From positions 18,944,957 through 19,008,956 of the forward strand of contig OY755247.1 of the NCBI GenBank assembly GCA_963576725.1: DNA of 64,000 nt, in the 5' to 3' direction. The notes beneath the pieces are model-generated. The model was not told the origin of the DNA, ran no database searches, and saw only the letters and a list, made by a program, of their open reading frames with translations. Positions 31,363 through 42,412 of this stretch are shown one piece after another. How positions within the stretch are numbered: the stretch's first letter is position 1; each line of letters begins with the position of its first letter. Position numbers and translations under genes: made by a program. The DNA comes from Azorinus chamasolen (lineage: Eukaryota; Mollusca; Bivalvia; Cardiida; Solecurtidae).

Positions 31363-34300
31363 AAGAGAACCATGATGGTCCTAAATCGCTCACCTGGTTT
31401 CTATACACTTATGCATACATTGTATTTCTATGTAAAAATTAGTCGGCTTCAGATTCGGGCCAAAATAAAACCAAGGGCCAAAATTTTAGGCCTGGATGTT
31501 ACAATTTGAACAATAAAGGAACATTAGGTGATGCTTCATATAAATTTCAAGTCTGGGCCTTACAATTTCACAGAAGGAGATTTCACAGAAGCCCTAGCGG
31601 GGCCATTTTGGTCCAGGTCTCATAATTTGAACAATCTTAGTAGAAACCATTAGTTGATACTACATACCAATTTTCTAGGCCTTACAGTTTCGGAGTAGAA
31701 GATTTTTATAGACTTACCAATAATCAAGAGGGCCAGAATGGCCCTGAAGCGCTCACCAGACAATCAGAGGAGAAGATTTTCAAAGATTTCACTATTTGTT
31801 TCTACTGAAAACTGCCCACCCCTGGGGCGGTGCCAATTTTGACCCCAGGGCCATAATTTATATAACTTTTGTAGAGGACCTGAACATGATACTATGTGCC
31901 AAATATGAAAGCTGAGAGCTTTCCAGTTTCAGAGAAGAAGATTTTCAAAGATTTCACTATTTGTTTCTATTGAAAACTGCCCAACTCTGGTGCGGGGCCA
32001 ATTTTGATACCCGGGACCATAATTTATATAACTTTTGTATAGGACCTGAACATGATGCTATGTGCCAAATATGAAAGCTGAGAGCTTTCCAGTTTCAGAG
32101 AAGAAGATTTTCAAAGATTTCACTATTTGTTTCTACTGAAAACTGCCCACCCCTGGGGCGGTGCCAAATTTGACCCCAGGTCCATAATTTATATAAATTT
32201 TGTAGAGGACCTGAACATGATGCTCTGTGAAAAATATGAAAGCTGAGAGTTTTCCAGTTTCAGAGGAGAATATTTTCAAAGTTTTCACTCTTTGTTTCTA
32301 TTGAAAACTGCCCACCGCTGGGGCGGGGCCAATTTTGACCCCAGGGCCATAATTTATATAACTTTTGTAGAGGACCTGAAGATGATAATATCTCAAAATA
32401 TGAAAGCTGAGAGCCTTCAAGTTTCAGAGATGAAGATTTTCAAAGATTTCACTATTTGTTTCTATTGAAAACTGCCCACCCCTGGGGCGGGGCCAATTTT
32501 GACCCCAGAGCCATAATTTATATAACTTTTGCAGAGTACCTGAGCATGATGCTTTGTGCCAAATATGAAAGCTGAGAGCTTTCCAGTTTCAGAGATGAAG
32601 ATTTTCAAAGATTTCACTATTTGTTTCTACTGAAAACTGCCCACCCCTGGGGCGGTGCCAATTTTGACCCCAGTGCCATAATTTATATAACTTTTGTAGA
32701 GGACCTGAACATGATACTATGTGCAAAATATGAAAGCTGAAAACCTTCTGGTTTCAGAGGAGAAGATTTTCAAAGTTTTACTTTATGTTTCTATTGAAAA
32801 CAAGACACCCCTAGGGCGGGCCAAATTTCACCCCAGGGCCAATATTTATATAACTTTTGTAGAGGACCTGAACATGATGCTCTGTAACAAATATGAAAGC
32901 TGAGAGCTTTCCAGTTTCAGAGGAGAAGATTTTCAAAGTTTTCACTCTTTGTTTCTATTGAAAACTGCCCACCGCTGGGGGGGGGGGGGGGGCAATCTTG
33001 ACCCCAGTGCCATAATTTATATAACTTTTTAGAGGACCTGAGCATGATGCTGTGTGCCAAATATGAAAGCTGAGAGCCTTCCAGTTTCAGAGATGAAGAT
33101 TTTCAAAGATTTCACTATTTGTTTCTACTGAAAACTGCCCACCCCTGGGGCGGGGCCAATTTTGACCCCAGGGCCATAATTTATATCCCTTTTGTAGAGG
33201 ACCTGAATATGACGATATGTGCCAAATATGAAAGCTGGGAGCCTTCCAGTTTCAGAAAAGAAGATTTTCAAAGATTTCACTATTTGTTTCTATTGAATCT
33301 GCCCACCCATGGGACGGGGCCAATTTTGTCAGCGGGCAATAATTTATATAACTTTTGTAGAGGATCTGAACATGATGCTATGTGCCAAATATGAAAGCTG
33401 AGAGCCTTCCAGTTTCAGAGATGAAGATTTTCAAAGATTTCACTATTTGTTTCTACTGAAAACTGCCCACCCCTGGGGCGGGGCCAATTTTGACCCCAGG
33501 GCCATAATTTATATAACTGAACATGAGGACCTGAACATGATACTATGTGCCAAATATGAAAGCTGAGAACCTTCTGGTTTCAGAGGAGAAGATTTTCAAA
33601 GGTTCAAATTGTTGACGACTGACGACGGACAACGCACGTCGACGGACATCAGGCAATCACAAAAGCTACCCTGAGCACTTTGTGCTTTGATGAGCTTAAA
33701 ACTGATGAGCCATGGGGTGGGGCCATTTTTGGCCCTGGGGTCACAATTTGAACAATCTTGGTAGAAAATCAATAGACTATGCTACATACCAAATATCAAA
33801 GGTATAGGCCTTACAGTTTTAGAGTAGAAGATTTTTAAAGAGTTTCCTATGAAAAACTGATAAGCTCGGGGCAGGGCCAGTTTTAGTCCAGGAATCATAA
33901 TTTGAACAATCTTTGTAGAGGACTATTAGATGATGCTACATACCAAATATCAAGGCCTTAAGGTTTCATCAGAAGATTTTTAAAGATGTTCCTATGAAAA
34001 ACTGAAAAGCCCCAGGGCGGACCATTTTTGGTCCGGGGGTCAAAATTTTAACAATCTTTGTAGAGGGCCATTAGATAATGCTATATCAAAGGTCTAGGCC
34101 ATACGGTTTCAGAGAAGAAGAATTTTAAATATTTTTCTATGAAAAACTAATATACCCCGGTGCGGGGCCATTTTAAGTGAGGGGATCATAATTTGAACAA
34201 TATTTGTAGAGGGCCATTAGATGATGCTATATACCAAATATCAAAGGTCTAGGCCATACAGTTTCAGAAGAAGATTTTTAAAGGTTTTCCTATGAAAAAC

Positions 34301-34650
34301 TGATAAGCCCCAGTGTGGGGCCATTTTTTGGTCCTGGGTTTTTTCTAGAGGACTATTAGATGATGCTACATACCAAATATCAAAGATCTAGGACTTATGG
34401 TTTCAGAGAAGAAGATTTTTAAAGATTTTCCTATGAAAAACTGATAAGCCCCGGAGTGGGCCGTTTTTGGTCCGGGGGTCATAATTTGAACAAGCTTTGT
34501 AGAGGACCATTAGATGATGCTACATACCAAATATCAAAGGTCTTGTCCATACGGTTTCAGAAAAGAAGATTTTTAAAGATTTTTCATGAAATACTGATAA
34601 GCCCTGGGCAGGGCCATGTTTGGTCCGGGTGACATAATTTGAACAATCTA
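31363..34650. repeat. Outer tandem-array element, split by a second one
   Basis: Starts AAGAGAACCATGATGGTCC with CGCTCACC, then units of about 150 bp with CCCCGGGGCGGGGCCATTTT-like text, CATAATTTGAACAATCTT, GATGCTACATACCAAATATC and GAAGATTTTTAAAG. It is interrupted at 31724 and resumes at about 33700. Architecture is like the bivalve Helitron-related elements with internal minisatellites. Confidence 0.7.
31724..33700 (+). mobile_element. Helitron-like non-autonomous element with about ten 190-bp repeats
   Basis: Starts TCAAGAGGGCCAGAATGGCC and CGCTCACC. Units contain AAGATTTTCAAAGATTTCAC, ACTGCCCACCCCTGGGGCGG, CCATAATTTATATAACTTTT and GAGGACCTGAACATGATG. The 3' part has GACGACGGACAACGCACG and then hairpin GAGCACTTTGTGCTTTG before GAGCTTA. 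The TC start and 3' hairpin fit a Helitron, but the end reads CTTA rather than CTRR. Confidence 0.65.
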
Positions 34651-34966
34651 AAACTAAACTCATCAAGTCAGGCTAACAGTACAGCAGAAGTTGCAAAAAT
34701 AGTTTTGAAACCGTTCCATTATCATTCAACTACATCCTATGGTGTGTCCATTAATATGTGTCGTTTTGTTGAGTGGATTCTAATTATGGTCACACCATTG
34801 GGACTGACCCAGAATAAGGAAGTAAGCATTTAAAGGGAATTTGAAGTGCCATGCTTTCATATTATTTTTGCATGACTGGTAGAAATGAAGTTCCTCAGCC
34901 CTGCATTGCATATAGTGTATCCTTAGATAAGTTGTTACACAGTAAAGGTTGGAACTGATTTATCTT

Positions 34967-35200
34967 TTAACCCTTTACCGTATAGGCTATTTTTAGATTA
35001 CTTTGAATAAATCTACCGAAAAGGATCATTAACTAGAGAAAAGGAAAATTTTAGAATTTTGTAGTTTGAAACCATTGTGATAAATAGAGCATTTGCTCCT
35101 AAGGGAGCAAGTGCTCTATTTATCATAATGGTAATAAATGGTTTCACAAAGTGACTTTTACTGAGTTGTCAAAAGTCGTCAATATGCGGGAAAGGGTTAA
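34967..35200 (-). mobile_element. T2 MITE
   Basis: TTAACCCTTTACCGTATAGG to CGGGAAAGGGTTAA; hairpin apex GCTCCTAAGGGAGC. AATGGTAATAAATGGTTTC shows a small duplication in the right arm. Confidence 0.82.
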
Positions 35201-35321
35201 GTGTATGTTAGGCAAATTATTGAAACAAAACCATGTGCTGAAGAAAGAGCAAACAAGTTTTTTAGAAAAATGATGTTGCAGCAACTCAATAGAATTAAGT
35301 TACAATCTAGTTACAATCTTT

Positions 35322-35528
35322 TATCCCATTCCCTGATATGTTATTTTCGATTCAACCTCTATGAACAAATCTACTGAAAAGAAGCACTTACAAGAAAAAC
35401 AGTAGATTTTAAACCATTGTGATAAATAGAGCATTTGCTCCTTTGCTCTATTTATCACAATGGTTTAAAAAAGTGACTTTAACATACATGCATGCATCAA
35501 AATGCATCAATATGAGAGAATGGGTTAA
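35322..35528 (-). mobile_element. T2 MITE, shortened apex
   Basis: CCCATTCCCTGATATG to GAGAATGGGTTAA. The apex is reduced to GAGCATTTGCTCCTTTGCTC, losing part of one arm. Confidence 0.78.
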
Positions 35529-35737
35529 GGATGAAGCAAAACTAGTCTTGACATTAAGTAATTAAAATATCTTCCTTTTCAATCTAATTATATATACTAT
35601 TGCATTAAACATGTTACATATTTATATAAATACACTATATACATTGACATACTATGTTATACAATGATGATCCATGTTATCCCTTGTTCATAAACATACA
35701 ATGTTTATCAGAAACTATGATCAATTTGAAGTTTTAC

Positions 35738-35988
35738 TTAACCCTTTCCTACATAAATACGCCTTTCTACGCCTCTGTTAAAGTAACTTTTGGAAACTAC
35801 ATGTATTGTGATAAATAGAGCATTAATTGCTCCTTGGGAACAAAATTAATGCTCTATTTTACAATTTATCACAATGGTTTCAGAATTACAAAATTCTAAA
35901 AAAATTCTTTTCTCTAGTTGATGCTCCTTTTCGGTAGATTTATTCAAGGAGGTTGGATCTAAAAATAGCCTATGAGGGAATGGGTTAA
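35738..35988 (+). mobile_element. Hybrid T2 MITE with a T1b terminus
   Basis: Left end TTAACCCTTTCCTACATAAA then TACGCCTTTCTACGCC is T1b; from CTGTTAAAGTAAC on it is T2. Right end TGAGGGAATGGGTTAA. The same junction occurs at 8514-8721 in reverse. Confidence 0.77.
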
Positions 35989-36432
35989 GAAAAATTCATT
36001 CTGGTCCACATTATCAAGCACTTCACTGCCACAGCCTGAATTGTATATTCTGATCTACAGTACTTTAATTAGCAAACAGAGTAGACCTTAGTCAATAAGT
36101 TATCATAGGGGCTGTATGATACTGATGTACCCTTTTTGTAAAGACTTAAAAGGGGTGTAAATGTTAAAAGGATAAGGTTACCAAATTTTACTGACATTAC
36201 ATAGCATCATACATTAAAAACAAGATTCAAGGATTGGTGAAGCACCAGGGTCTATAAACCAATGCCCTTTTCAACAAAAATTACTGTGCCTTCATTGGAC
36301 ACTAGGGGATACACTAGTTAAAGGGACATTCAAAAATGATTAAAAGAGATATTCAGCTCTTATATATATGTATATTGCCATCTGGTTGTCAGTCCTCTTC
36401 CTTGTACATGTATACCACTCATGAATACTGTG

Positions 36433-36903
36433 TTAAATACTCCATAAATACGCAGGGTTGAGCGGTAAATACCGGCCATTCTACACCATTGCAAACAGGG
36501 TAGACCCACACCAGATAGCTCCTATATGGAGCTCCAGATAAGATGCACCAATTACATGTTCAGGAATAACTCCTTTATTTCTCCACCAAACCTTATACTA
36601 TGACCTATCTTCAGAAATCTTCTCAAAGAGACAATTCTATAAAGTGGTCACAGTGTAGGGTTTGGTGGAGAAATGACAATTAAATTAGTATTTGGAAACA
36701 CACCCTTATCTGTAGCTATATGCTTATAGGAGTTGTCTGATCAGGGTATGTTCTGTTTGCTTATGACATAATATACATCTGGCTCTACAGTTTCTGTTAT
36801 GGCCAAAAATGCCTGTCTTAATAATGCCATTGCAAAAACTCAACTCATTAATATTCATGATGTCATTATTTCTAACATGAATATTTATGGAGTAAAGACT
36901 TAA
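36433..36903 (+). mobile_element. T1b MITE with H inserted at its hairpin apex
   Basis: TTAAATACTCCATAAATACG start, hairpin arm GCAAACAGGGTAGACC and apex CTCCTATATG, then H, then TATATGCTTATAGGAG and the T1b tail to GGAGTAAAGACTTAA. Confidence 0.75.
36529..36716. repeat. H element nested in a T1b apex
   Basis: Flanked by TATATG on both sides (36523-36528, 36717-36722), a possible 6-bp target duplication. CCAGATAAGATGC at left, CCCTTATCTG at right; arms TTTATTTCTCCACCAAACC and complement, with mutations. Confidence 0.7.
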
Positions 36904-37023
36904 CTGCTATGATCAAAATTTGATCACTATGACATGTCAACTGTGGTTTTTAACAAACTGAGCATCATCTTAATGGGGGATGACCAACAAATACTGGCTG
37001 CTTGTGTCCAAAGTAGTTCAGAA

Positions 37024-37224
37024 GGTTCATTCATTTTTGTTGCTCATTTTACAAAACTTCAGCATAGCTTCTGATAGTCCTTTCTGCTTTTTGATATGTC
37101 CAAGTTGTTGAAAAGCATCAAGCTTCAGAGTACTGCCCATCTCTCTCAGCATGTCTAACATATATTCTACTTTCCGTTTAGAATCACCATCATGCCGTCT
37201 TTGACCAAATTGTTTTGCAATTAA
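37024..37224 (-). CDS. Possible terminal exon, unknown protein
   Basis: From a candidate acceptor (CACATGTACCAG) the frame reads LIAKQFGQRRHDGDSKRK, continues with YMLDMLREMGSTLKLDAFQ and ends in KMSNKNE. The composition is protein-like and hydrophilic, probably helical. Not recognised. The donor side and other exons are not located. A tRNA-like sequence lies just upstream in the presumed intron. Confidence 0.4.
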
Positions 37225-37241
37225 CTGGTACATGTGAAAAA

Positions 37242-37322
37242 GTGGTGACTCGAAAGGGACTTGAACCCAGGGCCTTTGACTTACCATGCCAACACTCTAC
37301 CTACTGTGCTGTCAAGGTCACA
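37242..37322 (-). tRNA. tRNA-like sequence (possible Thr GGT), pseudogene or SINE head
   Basis: On the - strand: A-box-like CAGCACAGTAGGTAGAGTG, B box GGTTCAAGTCC, and a five-pair anticodon stem TTGGC/GTCAA with loop ATGGTAA, giving anticodon GGT. The acceptor stem pairs only with a bulge. Five T's follow (37237-37241 on the complement), a possible pol III stop. Imperfect T and acceptor stems argue for a pseudogene. Confidence 0.5.
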
Positions 37323-37442
37323 CAGTCTAAAGCTTTTCAATGTTCCACCACAATCTTTAACCATTTAATGTTCCATCTGGAGATCAGCAAACACTGGCTG
37401 CTTGTATCTAAAGTAGTTCAGTAGATTTTAATAATTCATATA

Positions 37443-37664
37443 TCACAAAGTCAGCACCAGTTGATCAAGCTTTTCATACATGTACTTAGATGAGTATTGG
37501 GAAGTCTTGTCTGGATGTTGATAAAAATGTTTCATCGATTCGCTCTTTGTCAATAAAGCAATATTATTCTCCATTTTTGTGGCAATTAAAGCAATGTGGG
37601 CTCTGTTAGAAAACTGGTATGTCAGGTTCATGATTGTTTGGAATCTTGTTGAAATTACTGTCCC
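37443..37664 (-). CDS. Possible exon, unknown protein
   Basis: After acceptor TAATTTTATTTGCAG the frame reads GTVISTRFQTIMNLTYQFSN and further to YEKLDQLVLTL before TGA. Protein-like, perhaps helical. It may be an alternative terminal exon of the same gene as 37024-37224: the sequences after both exons share about 50 bp (CTGAACTACTTTGGACACAA-like). Confidence 0.4.
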   Translation of the reverse strand, partial: GTVISTRFQTIMNLTYQFSNRAHIALIATKMENNIALLTKSESMKHFYQHPDKTSQYSSKYMYEKLDQLVLTL

Positions 37665-37750
37665 CTGCAAATAAAATTATTTTTTATGATTAAAATATAT
37701 TTCTTAACCCCCTACACCATAAATATTCATATCACAAATAAATACATGTA

Positions 37751-38418
37751 GAGGTTATTTCATAGGTGACTAGGGCCTCAGCGATATTGGCATGTCACCT
37801 TGAGATTGGCTCTAGGGCTTAAACACGAGGGACTACAGGTATATCAAGGTAAGGGACTATATCACTCTGCGGTCCTAGTCACCTGTGTAACAACCTGTTT
37901 ATTACATTTGTGGATAAAAAGGGATCTACCAGGTGCAATAGTTTCTCAAAGGATTGAAAGAATCAGACGGTAATGACTATTCTGACGTCAGTTGGATAAC
38001 GTCAAAATGACAGGGTTTTTTTATTATTAAAAATGGGCATTGCAAAGAGCGGCAAGTGTGCACTTTTTATTTACCTGTATGTGTACCGGACATGTAAATA
38101 ATCTGAATTGAATCGGGCAAGGATTCAGGATTGTCTTTGTAAAAGCCAGGATTTGGGGACTAATCGGTATGTGTATGAGCACTTGGACAACATTTGCATC
38201 ATTTATAATGATTATAGCAAAATTAGACCTTTTATCGCTTATTGGGGTTCTGTTGCTATAGACAATAGATTTAGAATGTTATCTTGGCAGCTGGCACAAA
38301 ATCAGTTATTGGCCCCGTCGCTAGGTCTGTATTGGCCTGCTCAGACAACACCACTCCATTTTTCAAACCATTTTTAACGTAAAAATGTTACTATTTATAG
38401 TAACAAATATAATAAATA
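37751..38418. repeat. Tandem duplication, copy 1
   Basis: Starts GAGGTTATTTCATAGGTGAC and GACTAGGGCCTCA; ends TTACTATTTATAGTAACAAA. Its first 170 bp are flanked by inverted GTGACTAGGGCC and GGTCCTAGTCAC. Copy 2 follows directly at a spacing of 668 bp. Confidence 0.72.
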
Positions 38419-39012
38419 GAGGTTATTACACGGGATGACTAGGGCCTCAACGTGATATTGTCCCGCCACCTTGATATTGGCCTAAGGGCCTAAGCCTGAG
38501 GGTCTATATCAAGTTAAGGGCCAATATCACGCTGCGGTACAAGCCAGCCGTGTAATAACCTGTTTATTACATTTGTAAAATATTGATGAACATTTTAGCA
38601 GATCAGATATAGAGCAGACAGTATTTCTCAGCATGAAAACAGTGTTAAAAACTCAACTGAGGGAATGGCCCTATCCTGACATCATTTGGATGACGTCAAA
38701 TTGACGGTTTTACACTATCCGAACAATGGGCGATGGAACTAGCGACTAGATGTCACTTTACTGGTATGTGCACGGTGCATTTGAATAAATCTGAATCAAA
38801 TCCGGCGAGGATCGTGGTTTGGAAATTGGGGCTTATTGGTACATGTACGAGCACTTCGACAACATTTGCAGCATTGGAGCAGAATAAGAATCAGTTATTG
38901 GCCCGTCGCTAGGTCCGTACATGCCCGCTCGGAGAATTCCACTTTCGACTGATATTGGACCATTTTGAGTCTTAAAATGATACTATTTATACATGTAGTA
39001 ACAAATGTAATA
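38419..39012. repeat. Tandem duplication, copy 2
   Basis: GAGGTTATTACACGGGATGAC to GTAACAAATGTAATAATTAC. Clearly diverged from copy 1, with internal deletions. Probably a tandemly arranged non-autonomous TE. Confidence 0.7.
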
Positions 39013-39049
39013 ATTACATTTATACTGGATATTAACTGAATGTTTATAA

Positions 39050-39199
39050 TGGCACTATGAACAATTCTGTTTTAATCATACTAGAAACTGTAGAATCGTC
39101 TAATCTTTATTATTTCATAAGCAAACAAAGCAGACCCTGATCAGAGAGCTCTTATAGACACTGTCTGATATGGATAGATGCTGTTTGCAAAGGCATTAA
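39050..39199 (-). mobile_element. T1b MITE, partial
   Basis: AAACTGTAGAATCGTC, TTCATAAGCAAACAAAGC, hairpin GAGAGCTCTTATAGACAC, then TTTGCAAAGGCATTAA. Shares the right TTAA with the next element. Confidence 0.65.
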
Positions 39200-39405
39200 C
39201 CCTTTCTCTCAAATAAAATTCATTTGCAAACAGAGTAGACCCAGATCAGGTTCTTCTCTCATTGCTAACCGAATTCAATAGACCTTTTCCTTTACTTTCC
39301 AAAATGTCTACAATGTTCCACCTTCCATATTTCATTACTATTTTGTTCATGAATATTCAGTAGGTATTGAAATTTGATATAAACATAGAACTGGGAAAGG
39401 GTTAA
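39196..39405 (+). mobile_element. T1 MITE lacking the second hairpin arm
   Basis: TTAACCCTTTCTCTCAAATA, arm GCAAACAGAGTAGACCCAG, then the tail TTTCCTTTACTTTCC to CTGGGAAAGGGTTAA. Confidence 0.78.
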
Positions 39406-39595
39406 GAGGTCTATTAATGGAGTATGTATCAGTAAATGACTATAAAACATTTTACATTTAAAATTGTACAGATCATTCACCTTTTTTCACAAGTGCATAT
39501 TACCAGGATAACAACAATATAGAAAGGCTTTGTACAATCCTTCTTCAGATTTCACTATGTCGATAATTTAAGCCTTTCTCTGTTTAAAATTAAAT

Positions 39596-39844
39596 TTAAC
39601 CTTTTCCCTCATATAGACACATTTTCACGCATCTGCAAACAGAGTATAGGAGCTGTCTGATCAGGGTCGGCTCCGTTTACTTATGGTGTAATAAAACTCC
39701 CAACCAATATAGATCTGATTCAACAGCTTCTGTCTCGGCCAGAATCTCATGTGTTCATATACCATTATAAAAACTAATCTTATTAATATTCATGACATCA
39801 TTATTTCTTACATGAATACATTGTACACAACAGAGAAAGGGTTA
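39596..39844 (+). mobile_element. T1b MITE
   Basis: TTAACCTTTTCCCTCATAT, reduced hairpin GTATAGGAGCTGTCTGATC, tail ATCTGATTCAACAGCTTCTG, end AGAGAAAGGGTTA. Confidence 0.75.
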
Positions 39845-39936
39845 TTTGGATTAATAATGGCATATTGATATTATTAGATCAATTTTTAAAATTGCATTTT
39901 AACAAATGACATTTTGGTATAGACAGAAACTGTAGG

Positions 39937-40323
39937 TAGTGTTTCATAATCGGCTGATTGTCTTAATCGATCATCAGATATAATCAGACAGACCACTTCA
40001 ATTAATCATCGATTATACAATCGAAATGAGAAATTTCAATTTTGAGTATAAATTTAGTAACGAAAATCTTAAAATTGACAATAAAAAACCAACAGATTTT
40101 ATGTTTTTGATTTTAATTGCACATCTGAAGATAAATACATACATTACTAATGTAGTAATGTGTTTTCATACATTTTATATCAGAAACAATATAGCTATTT
40201 TAGATAAAATATAATAATTTTTTTTATTTCTATTAATCGATTATTTGATTTTGTAATCGATTATCTATTAAATGAGCACTTTCGATCAATCATCGGAAAT
40301 AACTGATCATCGATTAAACACTA
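39937..40323. mobile_element. hAT-type MITE with 8-bp target duplication
   Basis: ACTGTAGG occurs immediately before (39929-39936) and after (40324-40331). Ends TAGTGTTTCATAATCG and CGATTAAACACTA. ATCGATTA-type motifs fill both subterminal regions. The 8-bp duplication and TAGTG end fit the hAT superfamily. Inserted in the tail of a reversed T1b copy whose hairpin lies at 40365-40450. Confidence 0.85.
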
Positions 40324-40329
40324 ACTGTA

Positions 40330-40475
40330 GGAACATAGAATCTGATCTGTATAACACCATAAACAAACGGAGCAGACCCTGATCAGACAGCTCAAATAGG
40401 AGGGCTCCGCGCCATCTGATAAGGGTTTACCTTGTTTACAAATGCGTGAAAATGCGTTTATATGAGGGTAGGGGC
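40330..40475 (-). mobile_element. T1-type MITE, right part
   Basis: GAATCTGATCTGTATAACACC, AACAAACGGAGCAGACC, right arm AAGGGTTTACCTTGTTTAC, then GCGTGAAAATGCG. Left part precedes the hAT insertion. Confidence 0.6.
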
Positions 40476-40627
40476 TATGCTGAACTGTCAGTGGGGCACT
40501 ACAACAGATGAGACAGAGAGGTCAAGATGTACTAACTACTCTCATCAGAATCTGTACTGTTTGCCATATACTTATTTATATTATTTCATTCATGAGCAAT
40601 CAAACCAGACCCTGATCAGATGAGATC

Positions 40628-41188
40628 CCAGGTCGTTTCGGACCCAATCTGTTTCGGCCTTGGTTGTATTGGCCTTGGTCGTTTCGGCCACAATTGGGGC
40701 CGAAACGACCAAGGATTACGTGGAATATATCAGCAATGGACATCAAATTTTATTTAAGCAAAATCTGTTCTTTGTTTCAGAAAATTGACAATTGACAAGA
40801 AATAAAGAAAGCGAAGATCGCAATATCCAGTCAGATTGAATAGTTCCTATAATTATGTCAGAAATGTTTGTGTAGTACTATTGCACTTAGTTGTTCCTCA
40901 ACAAGCCCCATCTGTTTCTACCTTATATGAAGCAAATAAACCCATGAGAATAAAGTGTTTAATATTTGCTAAAAAAATGCTGCAAATACTGCAAATTGCT
41001 TAAGTTCGTAATTATATAATGTTTTTGTAAACTCTTATTGAAATATTTTGTTGAATCCACGAAATAGACTAAAATAACGTTTCTCATTATCAAGCAACAA
41101 GGCCGAAACGACCAATGCCGAAACGGATTGGGTCCGAAACGACTAAGGACCGAAACGGATTGGGTCCGAAACGTCCCGACTCCCATCA
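40628..41188. mobile_element. TIR element with GGTCCGAAACGACC motifs, nested in a T1-type MITE
   Basis: Multiple CGTTTCGG and CCGAAACG motifs at both ends, in opposite orientation. Host flanks CCAGACCCTGATCAGATG at left and GGTTTGCAAAAACGTAG at right belong to one T1 hairpin. Centre about 330 bp without ORF. Class unknown. Confidence 0.72.
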
Positions 41189-41239
41189 TCGGTTTGCAAA
41201 AACGTAGAAAGGCATATTTATGGAGGAATGTAGCCGAAG

Positions 41240-41553
41240 GGGTTTAATTTAAAGTCTCTAGGGGGGGGGGGGGGGGTTAATGAGTTAAAACTAAAATATA
41301 AAATAGCTCAGGAGCTGCAAATCTTCTTATCTACATGACAGACATTGTTTTAACTCGGGGATTCACCGATAATCGTGTCACGAGTGATTCTGTTAGATAA
41401 TTATTTTCTTCTTGAAAGTCATAGCAGAACTATTAATAGATACTATTGTATCTTCATGTACTTACGATATTCGAGCTCATCCAAAATGCGGGTCTGGTAA
41501 AAGAAATTCTGTGTAAAGTCAATTCTACACTCGCTTTGTTGATGGATGACAAG
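41240..41553. other. Interval with a G-run
   Basis: A run of about 14 G near 41262-41276. No repeat or gene seen. Confidence 0.4.
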
Positions 41554-41577
41554 TCACGTGATATTCAAAATGGCGGC
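41554..41577. promoter_or_regulatory. E-box and YY1-like promoter motif pair
   Basis: TCACGTGA at 41554-41561 followed by CAAAATGGCGGC at 41566-41577. Together these resemble start-site motifs of housekeeping promoters. No first exon was identified; the - strand possible exons at 37-38 kb are one candidate. Speculative. Confidence 0.3.
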
Positions 41578-42412
41578 GATCAATTAATCAAAAATAAATT
41601 CGTGTATAAGTGTGCATAAAAAACCCGATATAATAAATATCGCCTCATTTGAACAATATTCGTCATTTTTGTTGAAGAAATAATCCAATACAGTAAATGC
41701 TTGTCTTAAAACGCGGTCCACATTCGTACTTTTTGTAATAAATTGAGCTAAATACCGAACTACATTGAAAGTTTGAGTAAATCGTTTTGTGAGGCCCGGC
41801 TGATTTACTGTCGCATTATGGTAGAATTAGTGTCTGTGTTATCACACAGACACTAAAAACTAATTTATATTCATGATCATTCATGTCATTAATTCACGGA
41901 GTAAAGGGTTGATGCAGATGGCAAGTTAAAAGTTGATACTAACAATAAGTTAAACCGTTCGCCATTCAATGACACCATAAAACACTGGATTTATGACTTC
42001 TAAAACAATACACACAGCAAAACACTGTGCCTATACGCATTATATGTCTAGCTGTTAGTGTAATTTCATCTCGTAATTTCCCGCTTATAACAAAAACAAA
42101 TAGGTATTATGCCTTTTTTTATTGTTTTATTGCAGAAAAGCAATATACGTATATGGTTTTATTCTTAAACCCAATATCTTTCTTGATACCATAATGATAA
42201 ACCTAACACTATCAGTTTACAATTAAAACTGCCATTAATAATAAAGTCAGAAACATGAACTATCAAATTACCAATATTACAGATGTATTTTGACAAGTAC
42301 ACTTACACATTGTATTTTTTGGTTTGTTTTTATTATTTCTTCTGTTTCTGATATATGTTTACAAATATTACAAATCATCACTTGATACTGCTTGCGTCCA
42401 AGTTAATATTAC

